Part shown: positions 35,621 to 45,537 of the stretch, piece after piece
How the letters are laid out: each line of letters opens with the position of its first letter
Numbering within the stretch: the stretch's first letter is position 1
NCBI GenBank assembly: GCA_038529265.1
Contig: JBCBDX010000006.1
Span: 62,001 to 126,000 of the forward strand
Direction of reading: 5' to 3'
Length of the DNA stretch: 64,000 nt
From: JBCBDX01 sp038529265
Lineage (GTDB): Bacteria; Pseudomonadota; Alphaproteobacteria; Rhizobiales; Rhizobiaceae
Program-made: the position numbers and the translations under genes
Notes under the pieces: model-generated
The model's input: the letters and a program-made list of their open reading frames with translations, nothing else
Database searches by the model: none
Told to the model about the DNA's origin: nothing

Positions 35621-37843
35621 ATGATAATTTCACAGACGACAAAACTAACACCCGTCATATTATGCGGTGGAGCTGGATCGAGGCTCTGGCCGTTGTCACG
35701 GGACGAAAAGCCAAAGCAGTTTCACGCGCTTTTCAATGAGAAGTCACTGCTTATGAACACCATGCAGCGCATGCCTTTTGGGGTTTTCAATGGCGCGCAA
35801 TTTACACCGGCGATCATTCTGGGCAGCTTGGGCCTTCGCGACACATTCGCTGCCGAGTTCTCCGACACGGACATCAAGCCTGGTGGTATTTTGTTGGAGC
35901 CTTCCATCCGCGATACCGCCGCAGCGATTGCCGCTGTGACCAGGCATGTCGCCGCCAAGGACCCCGATGCACTTTTGCTGGTGGTGCCTTCCGACGCTAA
36001 AATTGATGACCATGAAGCATTTCGTGCGGCGGTCGCCAAAGCTGCCACGACGGCACGAACCCACGACAGCATCATGCTGATTGGCATCAAGCCGACCCGC
36101 CCCGAAACGCAGTATGGCTATATTGAACGCGGTGAACCGCTGGATGCAGCCTACAAGGTCAAAAAATTCCGCGAAAAGCCAGATCTGAAAACGGCGAAAG
36201 ACTATCTGGCAACGGGCGATTTCTACTGGAATGCCGGTATGTTCTTGTTCCGCGCAGGCCGCATGGCGGATGAATTTGCCGCACGCCAGCCGGAGATTTG
36301 GGAAAAGGCTTCATTGGCGACCGATAAAGCAAAAGAGGCCGGTGATAAGGGCTTCTGGGTGTTGGAAAAAGATGCATTCGACGCCGCGCCAAAACTCTCC
36401 ATCGACTATGCGATCATGGAAGGCGCGGACAATGTTGGCGTGGTTGAAGCAGCATTTGACTGGGATGATCTGGGCTCTTGGTCGCAACTGCATGATGCCA
36501 GCCAGAAAGATTCTGACGGCAATGCGTTGATCGGGCCTGCCTTTGCAATCGATGGCGAAAACAATCACATCCGCTCTGATGGGCCGATTGTTGGCGTTGC
36601 CGGTGCTCAGGGCCTGACCATTGTTGCCGAAGACAACAAGGTGCTTGTCGTGCCGACAGAAAAGTCAGCGCTCGTCAAAAACGTGACGCAGACCTTCAAG
36701 GCGCAGTTTAAAGACGATGTTGCATACGATCGCTCAAAGCCTGCTATCCGCAAATGGTTGTTCGATGTTTGTTTGCCATTCTGGGCGAGCGCTGGGCTGG
36801 ACCCGGACTATGGCGGCGTGCATGAAGCTATGGCATTCGATGGAACGCCCGCGCCACATCCCAAGAAACGTCTTCGCGTGCTCCCTCGCCAAATTTACTG
36901 TTTTGCCCATGCCATGAATACCGGTTGGGAAGGCATGGATGATGCGACGCTGCGCTCTCTTTTCGACAATCTGGTAACAACCGGTTGGCATAAAAAAGAG
37001 GGCGGGTTCATTCACCTCTTTAATCCCGATGGCACGGTGCAAAATCCGCTGCGTGACACATACGACCAGTGTTTTGTACTGCTCGCCTGTGCCTGGCTTC
37101 ATCGCTCAAAAGGCTGGCCCGAAGCGCGGCAATGGGCAGACAAGACGCTGAGCTGGATGGACGAAAATCTGGCTGACCCGCATGGCGGCTATGTGGAAAA
37201 CAGCGATCGCGTTATGCCGCGCCGCGCCAATCCACATATGCATTTTCTGGAAGCGATGCTGGCCTGGTATGAGGCAACCGGCGAAGAGGACTTTCTCAAT
37301 CGCGCCGAAAAGATCGTCGGTCTTTTCCAGTCTTGTTTTTACGACCCCGCTACGGGAACGCTCAGTGAGTTCTTTGCCGAAGATTGGACGCCGGATCGCA
37401 CGGGCGATGTTGAGCCGGGACACCATTATGAGTGGGCGTGGCTTTTGCTACGCTACAACCGCCTGCGTCCGACAGAGCAACTTGAGCAACAGGCCAAGAT
37501 GCTCTTCGCGACCGCCAAAGCCTTCGGTCATCATCAACAGACAAAAGCAGCGTGCGATACAATGCGGCCCGATGGAACCGGATTGTCGAACCGTGCGCGC
37601 TGCTGGCCGCAGACTGAAGCACTCAAATGCGCCATCGAGATGGAGAAGCTTGGCGTCGGCGGTGCATCGGCATTGCGTGCGCAGATGGTGGACGTTCTGT
37701 TCGACCATTATCTCAGCAAATATCAGCCAGGCGGTTGGTGCGACGCAATCAGCGCCGCTGGCAAACCGGTCGCTGCCGATATGCCATCAAGCACGTTCTA
37801 CCATGTATTCTGTGCGCTTATTGAGCACTTAAACGCGGACTAA
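35621..37843 (+). CDS. Bifunctional mannose-1-phosphate guanylyltransferase and AGE-family sugar isomerase
   Basis: A 740-residue fusion. The N-terminal part (about 1-360) is a GDP-mannose pyrophosphorylase of the ManC type, with LCGGAGSRLWPLSR at 14-27 and KKFREKPD near 182. From about residue 377 it continues into an N-acylglucosamine 2-epimerase (AGE)/mannose isomerase-like alpha-barrel with HMHFLEAMLAWYEATG and EPGHHYEWAWLLLRY. The cupin-type mannose-6-phosphate isomerase seen in many ManC fusions is replaced by the AGE domain. It likely makes GDP-mannose for polysaccharides. The ATG at 35621 is the best of several in-frame starts. It overlaps the convergent GlmS-like gene by 4 bp. Confidence 0.86.
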   Translation: MIISQTTKLTPVILCGGAGSRLWPLSRDEKPKQFHALFNEKSLLMNTMQRMPFGVFNGAQFTPAIILGSLGLRDTFAAEFSDTDIKPGGILLEPSIRDTAAAIAAVTRHVAAKDPDALLLVVPSDAKIDDHEAFRAAVAKAATTARTHDSIMLIGIKPTRPETQYGYIERGEPLDAAYKVKKFREKPDLKTAKDYLATGDFYWNAGMFLFRAGRMADEFAARQPEIWEKASLATDKAKEAGDKGFWVLEKDAFDAAPKLSIDYAIMEGADNVGVVEAAFDWDDLGSWSQLHDASQKDSDGNALIGPAFAIDGENNHIRSDGPIVGVAGAQGLTIVAEDNKVLVVPTEKSALVKNVTQTFKAQFKDDVAYDRSKPAIRKWLFDVCLPFWASAGLDPDYGGVHEAMAFDGTPAPHPKKRLRVLPRQIYCFAHAMNTGWEGMDDATLRSLFDNLVTTGWHKKEGGFIHLFNPDGTVQNPLRDTYDQCFVLLACAWLHRSKGWPEARQWADKTLSWMDENLADPHGGYVENSDRVMPRRANPHMHFLEAMLAWYEATGEEDFLNRAEKIVGLFQSCFYDPATGTLSEFFAEDWTPDRTGDVEPGHHYEWAWLLLRYNRLRPTEQLEQQAKMLFATAKAFGHHQQTKAACDTMRPDGTGLSNRARCWPQTEALKCAIEMEKLGVGGASALRAQMVDVLFDHYLSKYQPGGWCDAISAAGKPVAADMPSSTFYHVFCALIEHLNAD

Positions 37844-40800
37844 GCGGACTGGCGCTCGGCTGCGTCGAGCGCCGCCAAATCCACCGCCGATGGCCGGAAA
37901 ACAACGGTCACAGGCGTTTCGCGTGATACTTGGCGGTCGAGTGCATTTTGGGCTTCATCGCCAAGTGACTGCTGCCATTCGCGTAGTTTTGGCATGTAGG
38001 TGCCAAGCGCTTTCATAACTGCAATTTTCTGCTCGCGGGACGCATGCGCCACCAGTTCAACACCCAAACACAATAGATGTTCGGTTTGCGCATAGTCAGT
38101 GCCGTTAACGGGTACGACGACCACTGGCCCATTGCCGAGGAACCCGCACACGACTTCATTTTCATCTGCCGCAGCTCCAAGCACACCCAGTAGTGGAGAG
38201 ACTTCGCGATAATTGGCCAACGAACCGGCTGTACCAGTCTGCGCGCTCACGATACCACTCATGGCATTGGTGTTGCCGCTAATGTCGATCAGCGCGGCAA
38301 AGCGTACTTCTTCAACGAGCCGTGAAACAGCGGCGAGTGTTTTGCGATGATCAAAGCTCATGCGGCTATCGGCCAAGCCGATGTCGGCGAGCGCTTTACG
38401 CAGGCCCGTTGTCAACGCATCTTCCGGACGGCTGGTGCCGACGGTGACGGTCTTGGCCTGGTGACGGATCGTGTCGACAGGGCGCGAGGTTTCTTCATAG
38501 GCCAGCCTCAAGCGATCCTCTGCTGCTTTGGCAACGCTGGCTGCATCATCTGAGCTGCCCAGCTTCCGCCCGAGATTGGCAACAAATGCTATATCGGCGG
38601 CACCAAGGCCGGAGTTAAACGCACCGGTCGCCGCTTCTTCAACAAAGACGTCCAAGGCGTCTGTCGTTGCGGCCAGATCGGCATCCTCGGCGCCCATGGC
38701 GATCAGATTGATCTGGGACACGATGGTTTTCAGTTTTTGCGCACCTTCATCGATCGCCCGCGCGGCATGGAAGCCAAACAAATGCCCGGCAACAGTCGCC
38801 AGCACAAACGCCAGATCACCACCAATGGCCGGAAGCGCGATGACACGCTCAGCATATTCTTCAAACGCCTCTGCATCTGTCCCTTCGGTCGCAAAGACCA
38901 CCGGGCGGCCATTATGCGCCTTGAAGATCGCCGCTTCCTTCACGACGTCACCAACGAGATCAGATGGCAAATCATTGGCTACAACAAGCGTGAGCGGTTC
39001 TGTTGACAGATCAATGTGCTTTTTGTCTTCGGTAAAATCGACGGGGATCGATTTGTAGCAAAGCTCGGAAAGCTTGATCCGGATTTCAAGCGCCGCAATG
39101 TGATTGACGCCCGACCCCGTGACCGCCCAGTATCGGGAATAGGGCGCAAGCGCGGTTGCGCACTCGCCAATATGGGCCTCATTGTCGAGCACCTGTTGGA
39201 TCGCGCCGGGCAGCCGCTCCAATTCGCCCATCTCGTATGCAAGTTCGGCGTCTGTCATGGTTTCCAGCTGCTCGGCCAGGAACAAAGCCGTCAGCTTGCC
39301 CGCCGTGATTTGCGAGTAGAACGCTTTGGTGGATGCAACCGACATTTCCACGTCGCGCCCGTCAGATGTGAACAATACGCTGTCAGCCTTGCGCACCAGA
39401 TCGGAGTTGCGGCGGTTTACGATGGCATGGACGACCGCGCCGCGCTCACGCACCAGATCAACCGCACGATTGGTATCTGTTGTCGTACCAGATTGCGAAA
39501 CGGCAATGACCAATGCCTTTTTGAAGTCAAATGCTTCAATGTCGGCGGACAGTTCAGAAGAGCGAACCGCCTCCACCTGAATGCGGCGACGGCTATCACG
39601 CCAGAGCGCCTTTTCGATAAGATGGGCGATGCCAACCGCCGCAACACCTGCTGTGCCCTGACCAATGACGTAGACACGCGAAATACCCTGGTTGGCCGTT
39701 TCACGAAGTTTTTGCCAAATGTCGGTTTTCAGCCGGTCAAACGCGATGAAACCATCACGCTCGCGCCGGTAGCGGCCTTTGATGGTATTGGCTACACTCG
39801 AAGGGCCGTCATTGATTTCTTTTTCAAGGAAATGCTCGAACTCGCCACGGTAAATGTCGCGGGCGAAAATCTGGATCGGCTCGAACGCAATCTTGGCAAC
39901 GTTGCCGTCATTCACGGTCAGCACCCGTGCCGAACTTGATTCACCGTCCAAATGAATCACTGAACCACCAGCGACAGACCGCGACAGGTTGCAGCTTTCA
40001 CGCGCTGCATTCGCAAGACCATAGACCTCGGAGGCAAACATCCACCCATCTTCAAGCCGTGCAGCATGCAGGCCTTGGCCTGACCCTTTTTGCGCCAGAA
40101 AGGCTTGACCGGGGTATGTCGGATCAACGCAGCCAATGGCGACTGACCCGTCCAGGCGTCGCATCGCGGCGCGGAAATGGCCCAGCCGATCATCGCCCTC
40201 CAACTTGTCGGAAAGCCGCTCAGTCAATGGAATGATTTTGGCATCCGTCGTAATTGATGGATCAACGGTCAGTTGCCGACCCGTCACCATCTCTTCCAGT
40301 AGCTCAAGATGATTGTCGACATCGCCATTGAGTGCATACATCGCGCCAAGCTCGCCACCTGCTTGATCCGCAGAAAGCGATCCATTGTGCGGATGGCAGT
40401 TGGCAACCGAAATCACGCCATGCGACGCCCATCTTGTGTGAGACAGGATGCTGGCGCGGATGGCGGATGGCGCAAGCGCCCAAAGCAGCTTGTCACTGGA
40501 GATCGCCGCGCGCAGCGCCGCGCCATTATCGCCCAACCGGCCAACCAGGTCGGCGGTTTTGTAAAGAAAAGTCGCAACGCCACCATCATTAACGAAGACC
40601 GAGAGATGATCTGCATGGAGGAGCGCCGTACGTTTTGCCAGCTCGGCTTGCAGCTTCTCATCCAGTTGCGCGAGCGCTTCCTCACCGAGTTCAATTTGAA
40701 CCGCGATACCGGCTGAATCACGACCGCGCACTTCGAGCTTGTCGATGGCGCGCAGCACATATTCGGTGGGGATTGCGACATTCAGCGCGGCAAAAAGATC

Positions 40801-41199
40801 GGGCATATCCTTGGCCACCAGCGCCGCGCACATGTCGGCATGTTCACCAACCTCGACCGACAATTGCCAGGCATAGTCGCGCACGCTTTCGACAAGCGGG
40901 TCGAGTTCAGTGCGGCCTTGCTTGGAAAGGGTAGACAATTGATCGCCCAGCGCGCTCAGCTTTTTGCCCGCCTGATCAACGGCGCTGCGAAGCGATGCGT
41001 CGCTGGCCACATCACGCAAAAAGGCAATCGACATCAGCGCAGCGAACTGCTCATGCAGGGCACCGGTTACCCTGGAAGCGACGGCTTCAGCATCGCCCAT
41101 TGATGCGTTTTCCAATAAACCGACAATATCGTGAAACCAGCCATGAGCTTCCGGCTTTGCTGGAAACTTGCCTGTAACGAAGCCTGCAATACCGCACAT
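37840..41199 (-). CDS. Oversized glutamine-fructose-6-phosphate aminotransferase (GlmS-like)
   Basis: A 1119-residue protein, nearly twice the usual GlmS length of about 610. The amidotransferase has the N-terminal nucleophile (MCGIAGF), then about 130 extra residues before RGRDSAGI at 158-165, HTRWASHG at 254-261, NCHPHNG at 267-273 and NGDVDNH at 291-297. The first sugar-isomerase domain has SQSGTTTDT at 568-576 and SVASTKAF near 615; the second starts near 685. The last 300 residues or so have no counterpart in ordinary GlmS. It may make amino sugars for a polysaccharide with the convergent GDP-mannose gene, but activity is inferred. Confidence 0.8.
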   Translation of the reverse strand: MCGIAGFVTGKFPAKPEAHGWFHDIVGLLENASMGDAEAVASRVTGALHEQFAALMSIAFLRDVASDASLRSAVDQAGKKLSALGDQLSTLSKQGRTELDPLVESVRDYAWQLSVEVGEHADMCAALVAKDMPDLFAALNVAIPTEYVLRAIDKLEVRGRDSAGIAVQIELGEEALAQLDEKLQAELAKRTALLHADHLSVFVNDGGVATFLYKTADLVGRLGDNGAALRAAISSDKLLWALAPSAIRASILSHTRWASHGVISVANCHPHNGSLSADQAGGELGAMYALNGDVDNHLELLEEMVTGRQLTVDPSITTDAKIIPLTERLSDKLEGDDRLGHFRAAMRRLDGSVAIGCVDPTYPGQAFLAQKGSGQGLHAARLEDGWMFASEVYGLANAARESCNLSRSVAGGSVIHLDGESSSARVLTVNDGNVAKIAFEPIQIFARDIYRGEFEHFLEKEINDGPSSVANTIKGRYRRERDGFIAFDRLKTDIWQKLRETANQGISRVYVIGQGTAGVAAVGIAHLIEKALWRDSRRRIQVEAVRSSELSADIEAFDFKKALVIAVSQSGTTTDTNRAVDLVRERGAVVHAIVNRRNSDLVRKADSVLFTSDGRDVEMSVASTKAFYSQITAGKLTALFLAEQLETMTDAELAYEMGELERLPGAIQQVLDNEAHIGECATALAPYSRYWAVTGSGVNHIAALEIRIKLSELCYKSIPVDFTEDKKHIDLSTEPLTLVVANDLPSDLVGDVVKEAAIFKAHNGRPVVFATEGTDAEAFEEYAERVIALPAIGGDLAFVLATVAGHLFGFHAARAIDEGAQKLKTIVSQINLIAMGAEDADLAATTDALDVFVEEAATGAFNSGLGAADIAFVANLGRKLGSSDDAASVAKAAEDRLRLAYEETSRPVDTIRHQAKTVTVGTSRPEDALTTGLRKALADIGLADSRMSFDHRKTLAAVSRLVEEVRFAALIDISGNTNAMSGIVSAQTGTAGSLANYREVSPLLGVLGAAADENEVVCGFLGNGPVVVVPVNGTDYAQTEHLLCLGVELVAHASREQKIAVMKALGTYMPKLREWQQSLGDEAQNALDRQVSRETPVTVVFRPSAVDLAALDAAERQSA

Positions 41200-41588
41200 A
41201 TGATCATAGTCCCCGCAAAAACGGTTTCGGCAAACCGCATTTTAGTCCAATTCGCTCCATGACAGCCAAGTGCTGCTTGTACAACAAACGACGGTTCACA
41301 AAGCGTGAGAGCAATTCATAATTCGATTTGCTCCACATCTAGTTTATTCACACTAACATTTCATGCTGTGGGAAACGTTTCTTTTTCGCATTTTGATACA
41401 TCTTGTCATGATGTCGCCTTATTTGAGGCGTTTTCTGCCATAGTCAGCAGAGATGTTGATGCTCGGTGATGGCTCGTCCCCCGCCGATCCGAGCGTGGTA
41501 GTCTCATCCCCTCTCCAGATTGCCACTTGATTATTTTTTGCCGCTGCTTGCAAAATCAAGCGGCGGCTTTTTTGTTTGGGAACAACAC
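41200..41588 (+). other. 389-bp gap upstream of the M20 peptidase gene
   Basis: No gene is supportable here. The right end contains the strong hairpin listed separately. The area 41450-41515 has short self-complementary segments (CTCGG/CCGAG) and could be part of a leader or small RNA, but I do not recognise a known RNA family. Confidence 0.4.
41540..41573 (+). terminator. Strong terminator-like hairpin 15 bp before the M20 peptidase start
   Basis: GCCGCTGCTTG at 41540-41550 and CAAGCGGCGGC at 41557-41567 form an 11-bp stem (one G-T pair) with loop CAAAAT, followed by six T. It points along the plus strand directly into the M20 gene, so it is either an attenuator or the end of an upstream small RNA. 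Confidence 0.75.
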
Positions 41589-42971
41589 ATGATTGATGAC
41601 GTTTTGACTGCGCTGGATGACGATTTTGATGCCAGCGTTTCGCACCTGACTGATCTCCTGCGCATACCGTCCATTTCAACCGACCCCGCCTATGCCGATC
41701 ATTGCCGCGCCGCAGCGCAATGGTTGGTCAATGATTTGACATCAATCGGGTTTGAGGCATCCGTGCGCGATACCGCCGGTCATCCCATGGTGGTCGCACA
41801 CCATGCGGGGTCGTCTGACAATGCTCCCCATGTGCTGTTTTATGGTCACTATGATGTGCAGCCTGCCGATCCGCTCGAATTGTGGACATCGGATCCATTT
41901 GCGCCCCAGGTCGAAGAGCAAAACGGCATAAAAGTCATTACGGGCCGTGGTTCTTCCGATGACAAGGGCCAATTGATGACTTTTGTCGAGGCCTGCCGTG
42001 CCTACAAGAAGGTCCATGGCAGCTTGCCTTGCCGCATTACCATACTTTTTGAGGGTGAAGAGGAAAGCGGCTCGCCCTCACTCAAGCCGTTTCTTGAAGC
42101 CAATGCTGAGGAATTGAAAGCCGACTTTGCGTTGGTCTGCGACACCAACATGTGGGACATCGAAACACCCGCTATTTCAGCCGGTTTGCGCGGGCTTGTG
42201 GGCGAGGAAATCGTCATCAAGGCAGCGGATCGGGACTTGCATTCCGGCTATTTTGGCGGTGCTGCAGCCAACCCGCTGCACATTATTTCGAAGGCGCTGG
42301 CCGACCTGCATGCGGATGATGGATCAGTCACCATTCCCGGCTTTTATGACGGCGTTGAAGAAACACCAGACGACGTCAAAGCCGATTGGGCTGGCCTTGG
42401 CCGCACTGATGAGGGGTTCCTTGGTGACATTGGCCTGAAACATCCCTCGGGCGAGAAAAACCGCTCTGTGCTGGAACTGACCTGGGCGCGCCCGACCTGT
42501 GAAATCAACGGCATGATCGGCGGATATACGGGTGAGGGCTTCAAGACGGTGATCCCGGCTCAAGCGTCAGCCAAGATATCCTTCCGCCTTGTCGGTAAGC
42601 AAGACCCGGAGGCCATCCGTGCCAATTTTCGTGCCTTCATCAAGGAACGTATTCCGGCCGACTGCTCGGTAGAGTTCCATGAGCATGGCGGCTCACCAGC
42701 AATCCAACTGCCCTATGATTCGCCTCTCCTCAACAAGGCAAAAGACGCTTTGTCGGATGAGTGGCCAAAGCCCGCAGTCATGATTGGTATGGGAGGATCA
42801 ATCCCCATTGTCGGTGATTTCCAGTCGATGCTGGGCATGGACAGCCTTTTGGTGGGCTATGCACAGTCAGATGACCGCATCCATTCGCCCAATGAAAAGT
42901 ACAATTTGATGTCTTTTCACAAGGGCCAGCGGTCTTGGGCGCGTATCCTGAATGCGTTGGCAACAAGCTGA
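41589..42971 (+). CDS. M20-family dipeptidase/metallopeptidase
   Basis: A 460-residue zinc peptidase of the M20 (ArgE/DapE/carnosinase) group. Metal-site motifs are LFYGHYDVQP and GRGSSDDKGQLM, and the general base pair is in FEGEEESGSPSL. The lid domain follows. Long length resembles cytosolic nonspecific dipeptidases. The ATG at 41589 is close behind a terminator-like hairpin, so its expression may be attenuated; in-frame codons to 41520 read through the hairpin. Confidence 0.92.
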   Translation: MIDDVLTALDDDFDASVSHLTDLLRIPSISTDPAYADHCRAAAQWLVNDLTSIGFEASVRDTAGHPMVVAHHAGSSDNAPHVLFYGHYDVQPADPLELWTSDPFAPQVEEQNGIKVITGRGSSDDKGQLMTFVEACRAYKKVHGSLPCRITILFEGEEESGSPSLKPFLEANAEELKADFALVCDTNMWDIETPAISAGLRGLVGEEIVIKAADRDLHSGYFGGAAANPLHIISKALADLHADDGSVTIPGFYDGVEETPDDVKADWAGLGRTDEGFLGDIGLKHPSGEKNRSVLELTWARPTCEINGMIGGYTGEGFKTVIPAQASAKISFRLVGKQDPEAIRANFRAFIKERIPADCSVEFHEHGGSPAIQLPYDSPLLNKAKDALSDEWPKPAVMIGMGGSIPIVGDFQSMLGMDSLLVGYAQSDDRIHSPNEKYNLMSFHKGQRSWARILNALATS

Positions 42972-43103
42972 CGCGACCGCTTCAAACGTAAATTTGTCGA
43001 AAATACAGCCTTTTGGCGTCATGGGCCATTAACCGCCGCTTAAACGCCACAATTTAAAAAGAATGCGCACCGAATTGGGTAATGCGTATCGGTCACCGGA
43101 TTT

Positions 43104-45332
43104 ATGCTGTTTTCGCGCAAGAAAAAAAAGAAGCGGGTAGAGCCACGTTTGGCCAGCCGCAATGATGGCGGGCTTGAAGGCTTGGCGCTGACGGCGGACG
43201 ATCGTGTGCTGCCAAAAGGCAAGCCGGGCCGCAAACCCGTAAAGAAAGCCGCTACAAGCAAACGCAGAGCCGTTAGAGCCGGTTCAAATGTAAAACAGCC
43301 AAAAGGGGCGCGCCGCGCGGTTCGTAAACCAACGCGACAAAAGCGCAGTCGAAATCGCGGCCGTAGCTTTATAGGCGGGCTTTTCTACTGGACATTTGTT
43401 CTGTCCATCTGGGGCGGTATCGGACTGGCCGGGGTGCTGGTTTACTATGCGGCGCAGTTGCCTTCCGCATCAACATGGGCCGTGCCGGATCGTCCGCCAA
43501 ACGTCAAAATCGTTTCGACCAATGGCACACTGATCGGCAATCGAGGTGCGACAGGTGGGCAAGCACTCGGTTTGCATGAGATGAGCCCTTACATCCCGCA
43601 GGCCGTTGTAGCGATCGAGGATCGTCGTTTCTTCAACCACTTTGGTTTTGACCCAAAAGGCTTTGCGCGTGCCATGGCTGCCAATGTAGCCGCTGGCCGT
43701 CTGGTGCAGGGTGGCTCCACCCTAACACAGCAATTGGCTAAAAACCTCTTCTTGTCAGCCGACCGCACCGTTGGCCGAAAGGCGCAGGAAGTTTTGCTCG
43801 CATTGTGGCTGGAGCAGCAATATTCCAAGGAACAGATATTGGAGATGTACCTGAACCGTGTCTACTTTGGTTCTGGGGCATATGGTGTCGAAGCGGCAGC
43901 GCGGCGGTATTTCAATAAATCAGCGCGCGATGTGTCGTTGCCGGAAGCGGCACTTTTAGCTGGTCTGCTAAAAGCACCGTCTCGTTTGTCACCCGCGCGT
44001 AATCCTGAAGGCGCCGAAGAACGTGCTCAGCTGGTATTGTCTGCCATGCGCGATCAGGGGCTCGTCTCCGATAGCGAAATGACGGCAGCCATGGCGCGCC
44101 ATACAACGCGTGCCGCAAAATATTGGACCGGCTCGGAGCACTATGTGGCCGATGCGGTCATGGAGCAATTGCCGGAGTTGATCGGCGGCATTCAGGGTGA
44201 TTTGATCGTGGATACGACCGTTGATCTGGCACTGCAAAAGTTCGCCGAAGGCGCCATTCGCGATCTGATTGCTGAGCATGGCAGTGAGCGGGCTGTATCG
44301 CAGGGCGCGCTGGTTTCCATTGATAGAACCGGCGCTGTGCGTGCACTCGTCGGTGGTCACGATTATGCCAATTCGCAGTTTGATCGCGCGCGCGAAGCCA
44401 AACGTCAGCCGGGCTCTGCGTTCAAGCCATTTGTCTACATGGCTGCCATCGAGCAGGGGTATACACCGTCAACGATCGTCAATGATGCGCCAGTGCGCAT
44501 CGGCAAATGGCAACCGGAAAACTATAACGAAAAATACTATGGCGACGTACCGCTCTCAACAGCGCTGTCAAAGTCGCTGAACTCGGTTGCGGCCCGGCTC
44601 ATGCAGAATGTCGGTTCCGGTTCGGTCATAGAAGCAGCATCACGTCTTGGTATCGAATCGCGACTTGACCCAAATGCGTCGCTGGCGCTCGGTACGTCAG
44701 AAGTGTCCCTGATGGAACTGACGTCCGCTTATACAACCTTTGCATCGGGCGGTTGGCGTAACAAGCATTATTTGATCAAGCGCGTGACAACATCAGACGG
44801 TAAAGTGCTTTATGAGCACAAGGCCGATCCGTGGCAGGCCATCTCGCCGCAAGTGGCAGGCATGATGAGCGCCATGATGCAAAGAACTGTCTCGGAAGGC
44901 ACGGCAACGCGCGCTCAGTTTGGACATCCGGCGGCTGGAAAGACCGGGACGACGCAAAACTCGAAGGATGCCTGGTTTGTTGGATATACCGCAAACCTCA
45001 CAACGGGCGTTTGGTTCGGCAATGACGACAATACGCCGATGAAGAAGGTAACAGGCGGATTTTTACCAGCCGAAGCATGGAAGCAGTTCATGGTACGCGC
45101 CCATGAAGGCGTACCAGTGGCCCAACTGCCCGATTTCGTGGCGCAGCCCCAGTTGGTGGGCCAGCGGCGCCCTCAAAATGGTTTGCCGTCGGCGCGTGCA
45201 GGTGACGGTTTCAACTTTGGTTCTTCACCCAACACAGGCAATGGCGGGAATTTCCCTCCACCGCCCGATCCACAAACCACGGCTTCAACAGGACAGCCGC
45301 GCGGCATAGTCGACATCATCTTGGGTCGCTGA
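43104..45332 (+). CDS. Penicillin-binding protein 1A family, transglycosylase/transpeptidase
   Basis: A 742-residue bifunctional peptidoglycan synthase. A basic cytoplasmic N-terminus of about 85 residues (Lys/Arg rich) precedes one membrane helix (about 88-112), a family 51 glycosyltransferase domain with EDRRFFNHFGFD near 172, and a transpeptidase domain with SAFK (Ser437), SKSLN near 489-493 and KTGTT at 613. The C-terminus is a Gly/Pro/Asn-rich tail. Basic N-terminal extensions are common in alphaproteobacterial PBP1A/C. The intergenic gap to dnaK contains a heat-shock promoter. Confidence 0.92.
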   Translation: MLFSRKKKKKRVEPRLASRNDGGLEGLALTADDRVLPKGKPGRKPVKKAATSKRRAVRAGSNVKQPKGARRAVRKPTRQKRSRNRGRSFIGGLFYWTFVLSIWGGIGLAGVLVYYAAQLPSASTWAVPDRPPNVKIVSTNGTLIGNRGATGGQALGLHEMSPYIPQAVVAIEDRRFFNHFGFDPKGFARAMAANVAAGRLVQGGSTLTQQLAKNLFLSADRTVGRKAQEVLLALWLEQQYSKEQILEMYLNRVYFGSGAYGVEAAARRYFNKSARDVSLPEAALLAGLLKAPSRLSPARNPEGAEERAQLVLSAMRDQGLVSDSEMTAAMARHTTRAAKYWTGSEHYVADAVMEQLPELIGGIQGDLIVDTTVDLALQKFAEGAIRDLIAEHGSERAVSQGALVSIDRTGAVRALVGGHDYANSQFDRAREAKRQPGSAFKPFVYMAAIEQGYTPSTIVNDAPVRIGKWQPENYNEKYYGDVPLSTALSKSLNSVAARLMQNVGSGSVIEAASRLGIESRLDPNASLALGTSEVSLMELTSAYTTFASGGWRNKHYLIKRVTTSDGKVLYEHKADPWQAISPQVAGMMSAMMQRTVSEGTATRAQFGHPAAGKTGTTQNSKDAWFVGYTANLTTGVWFGNDDNTPMKKVTGGFLPAEAWKQFMVRAHEGVPVAQLPDFVAQPQLVGQRRPQNGLPSARAGDGFNFGSSPNTGNGGNFPPPPDPQTTASTGQPRGIVDIILGR

Positions 45333-45381
45333 CAGCCGATAAAAACATCGCGGCACGCAACACTTTTCTGTGAGTGCCAGT

Positions 45382-45410
45382 CTTGCACCAACAACGCGCG
45401 CTACTTATAT
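45382..45410 (+). promoter_or_regulatory. Probable heat-shock (RpoH) promoter of dnaK
   Basis: CTTGCAC at 45382-45388 and CTTATAT at 45404-45410, 15 bp apart, match the alphaproteobacterial RpoH pattern (CTTG... and CYTATnT). It lies about 130 bp before dnaK. Confidence 0.7.
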
Positions 45411-45537
45411 CGCCCGCAGCTTGGGGATTGCGGCCGCGGTGACGGCCCGAGCCCCTGTTTCAACAAAGCCATAAGGGTTCCGTGCAATCGAACGCCATAA
45501 TGGGTCGGCGCGGTCTGCTAGAAGAAGAGGTATAAAC

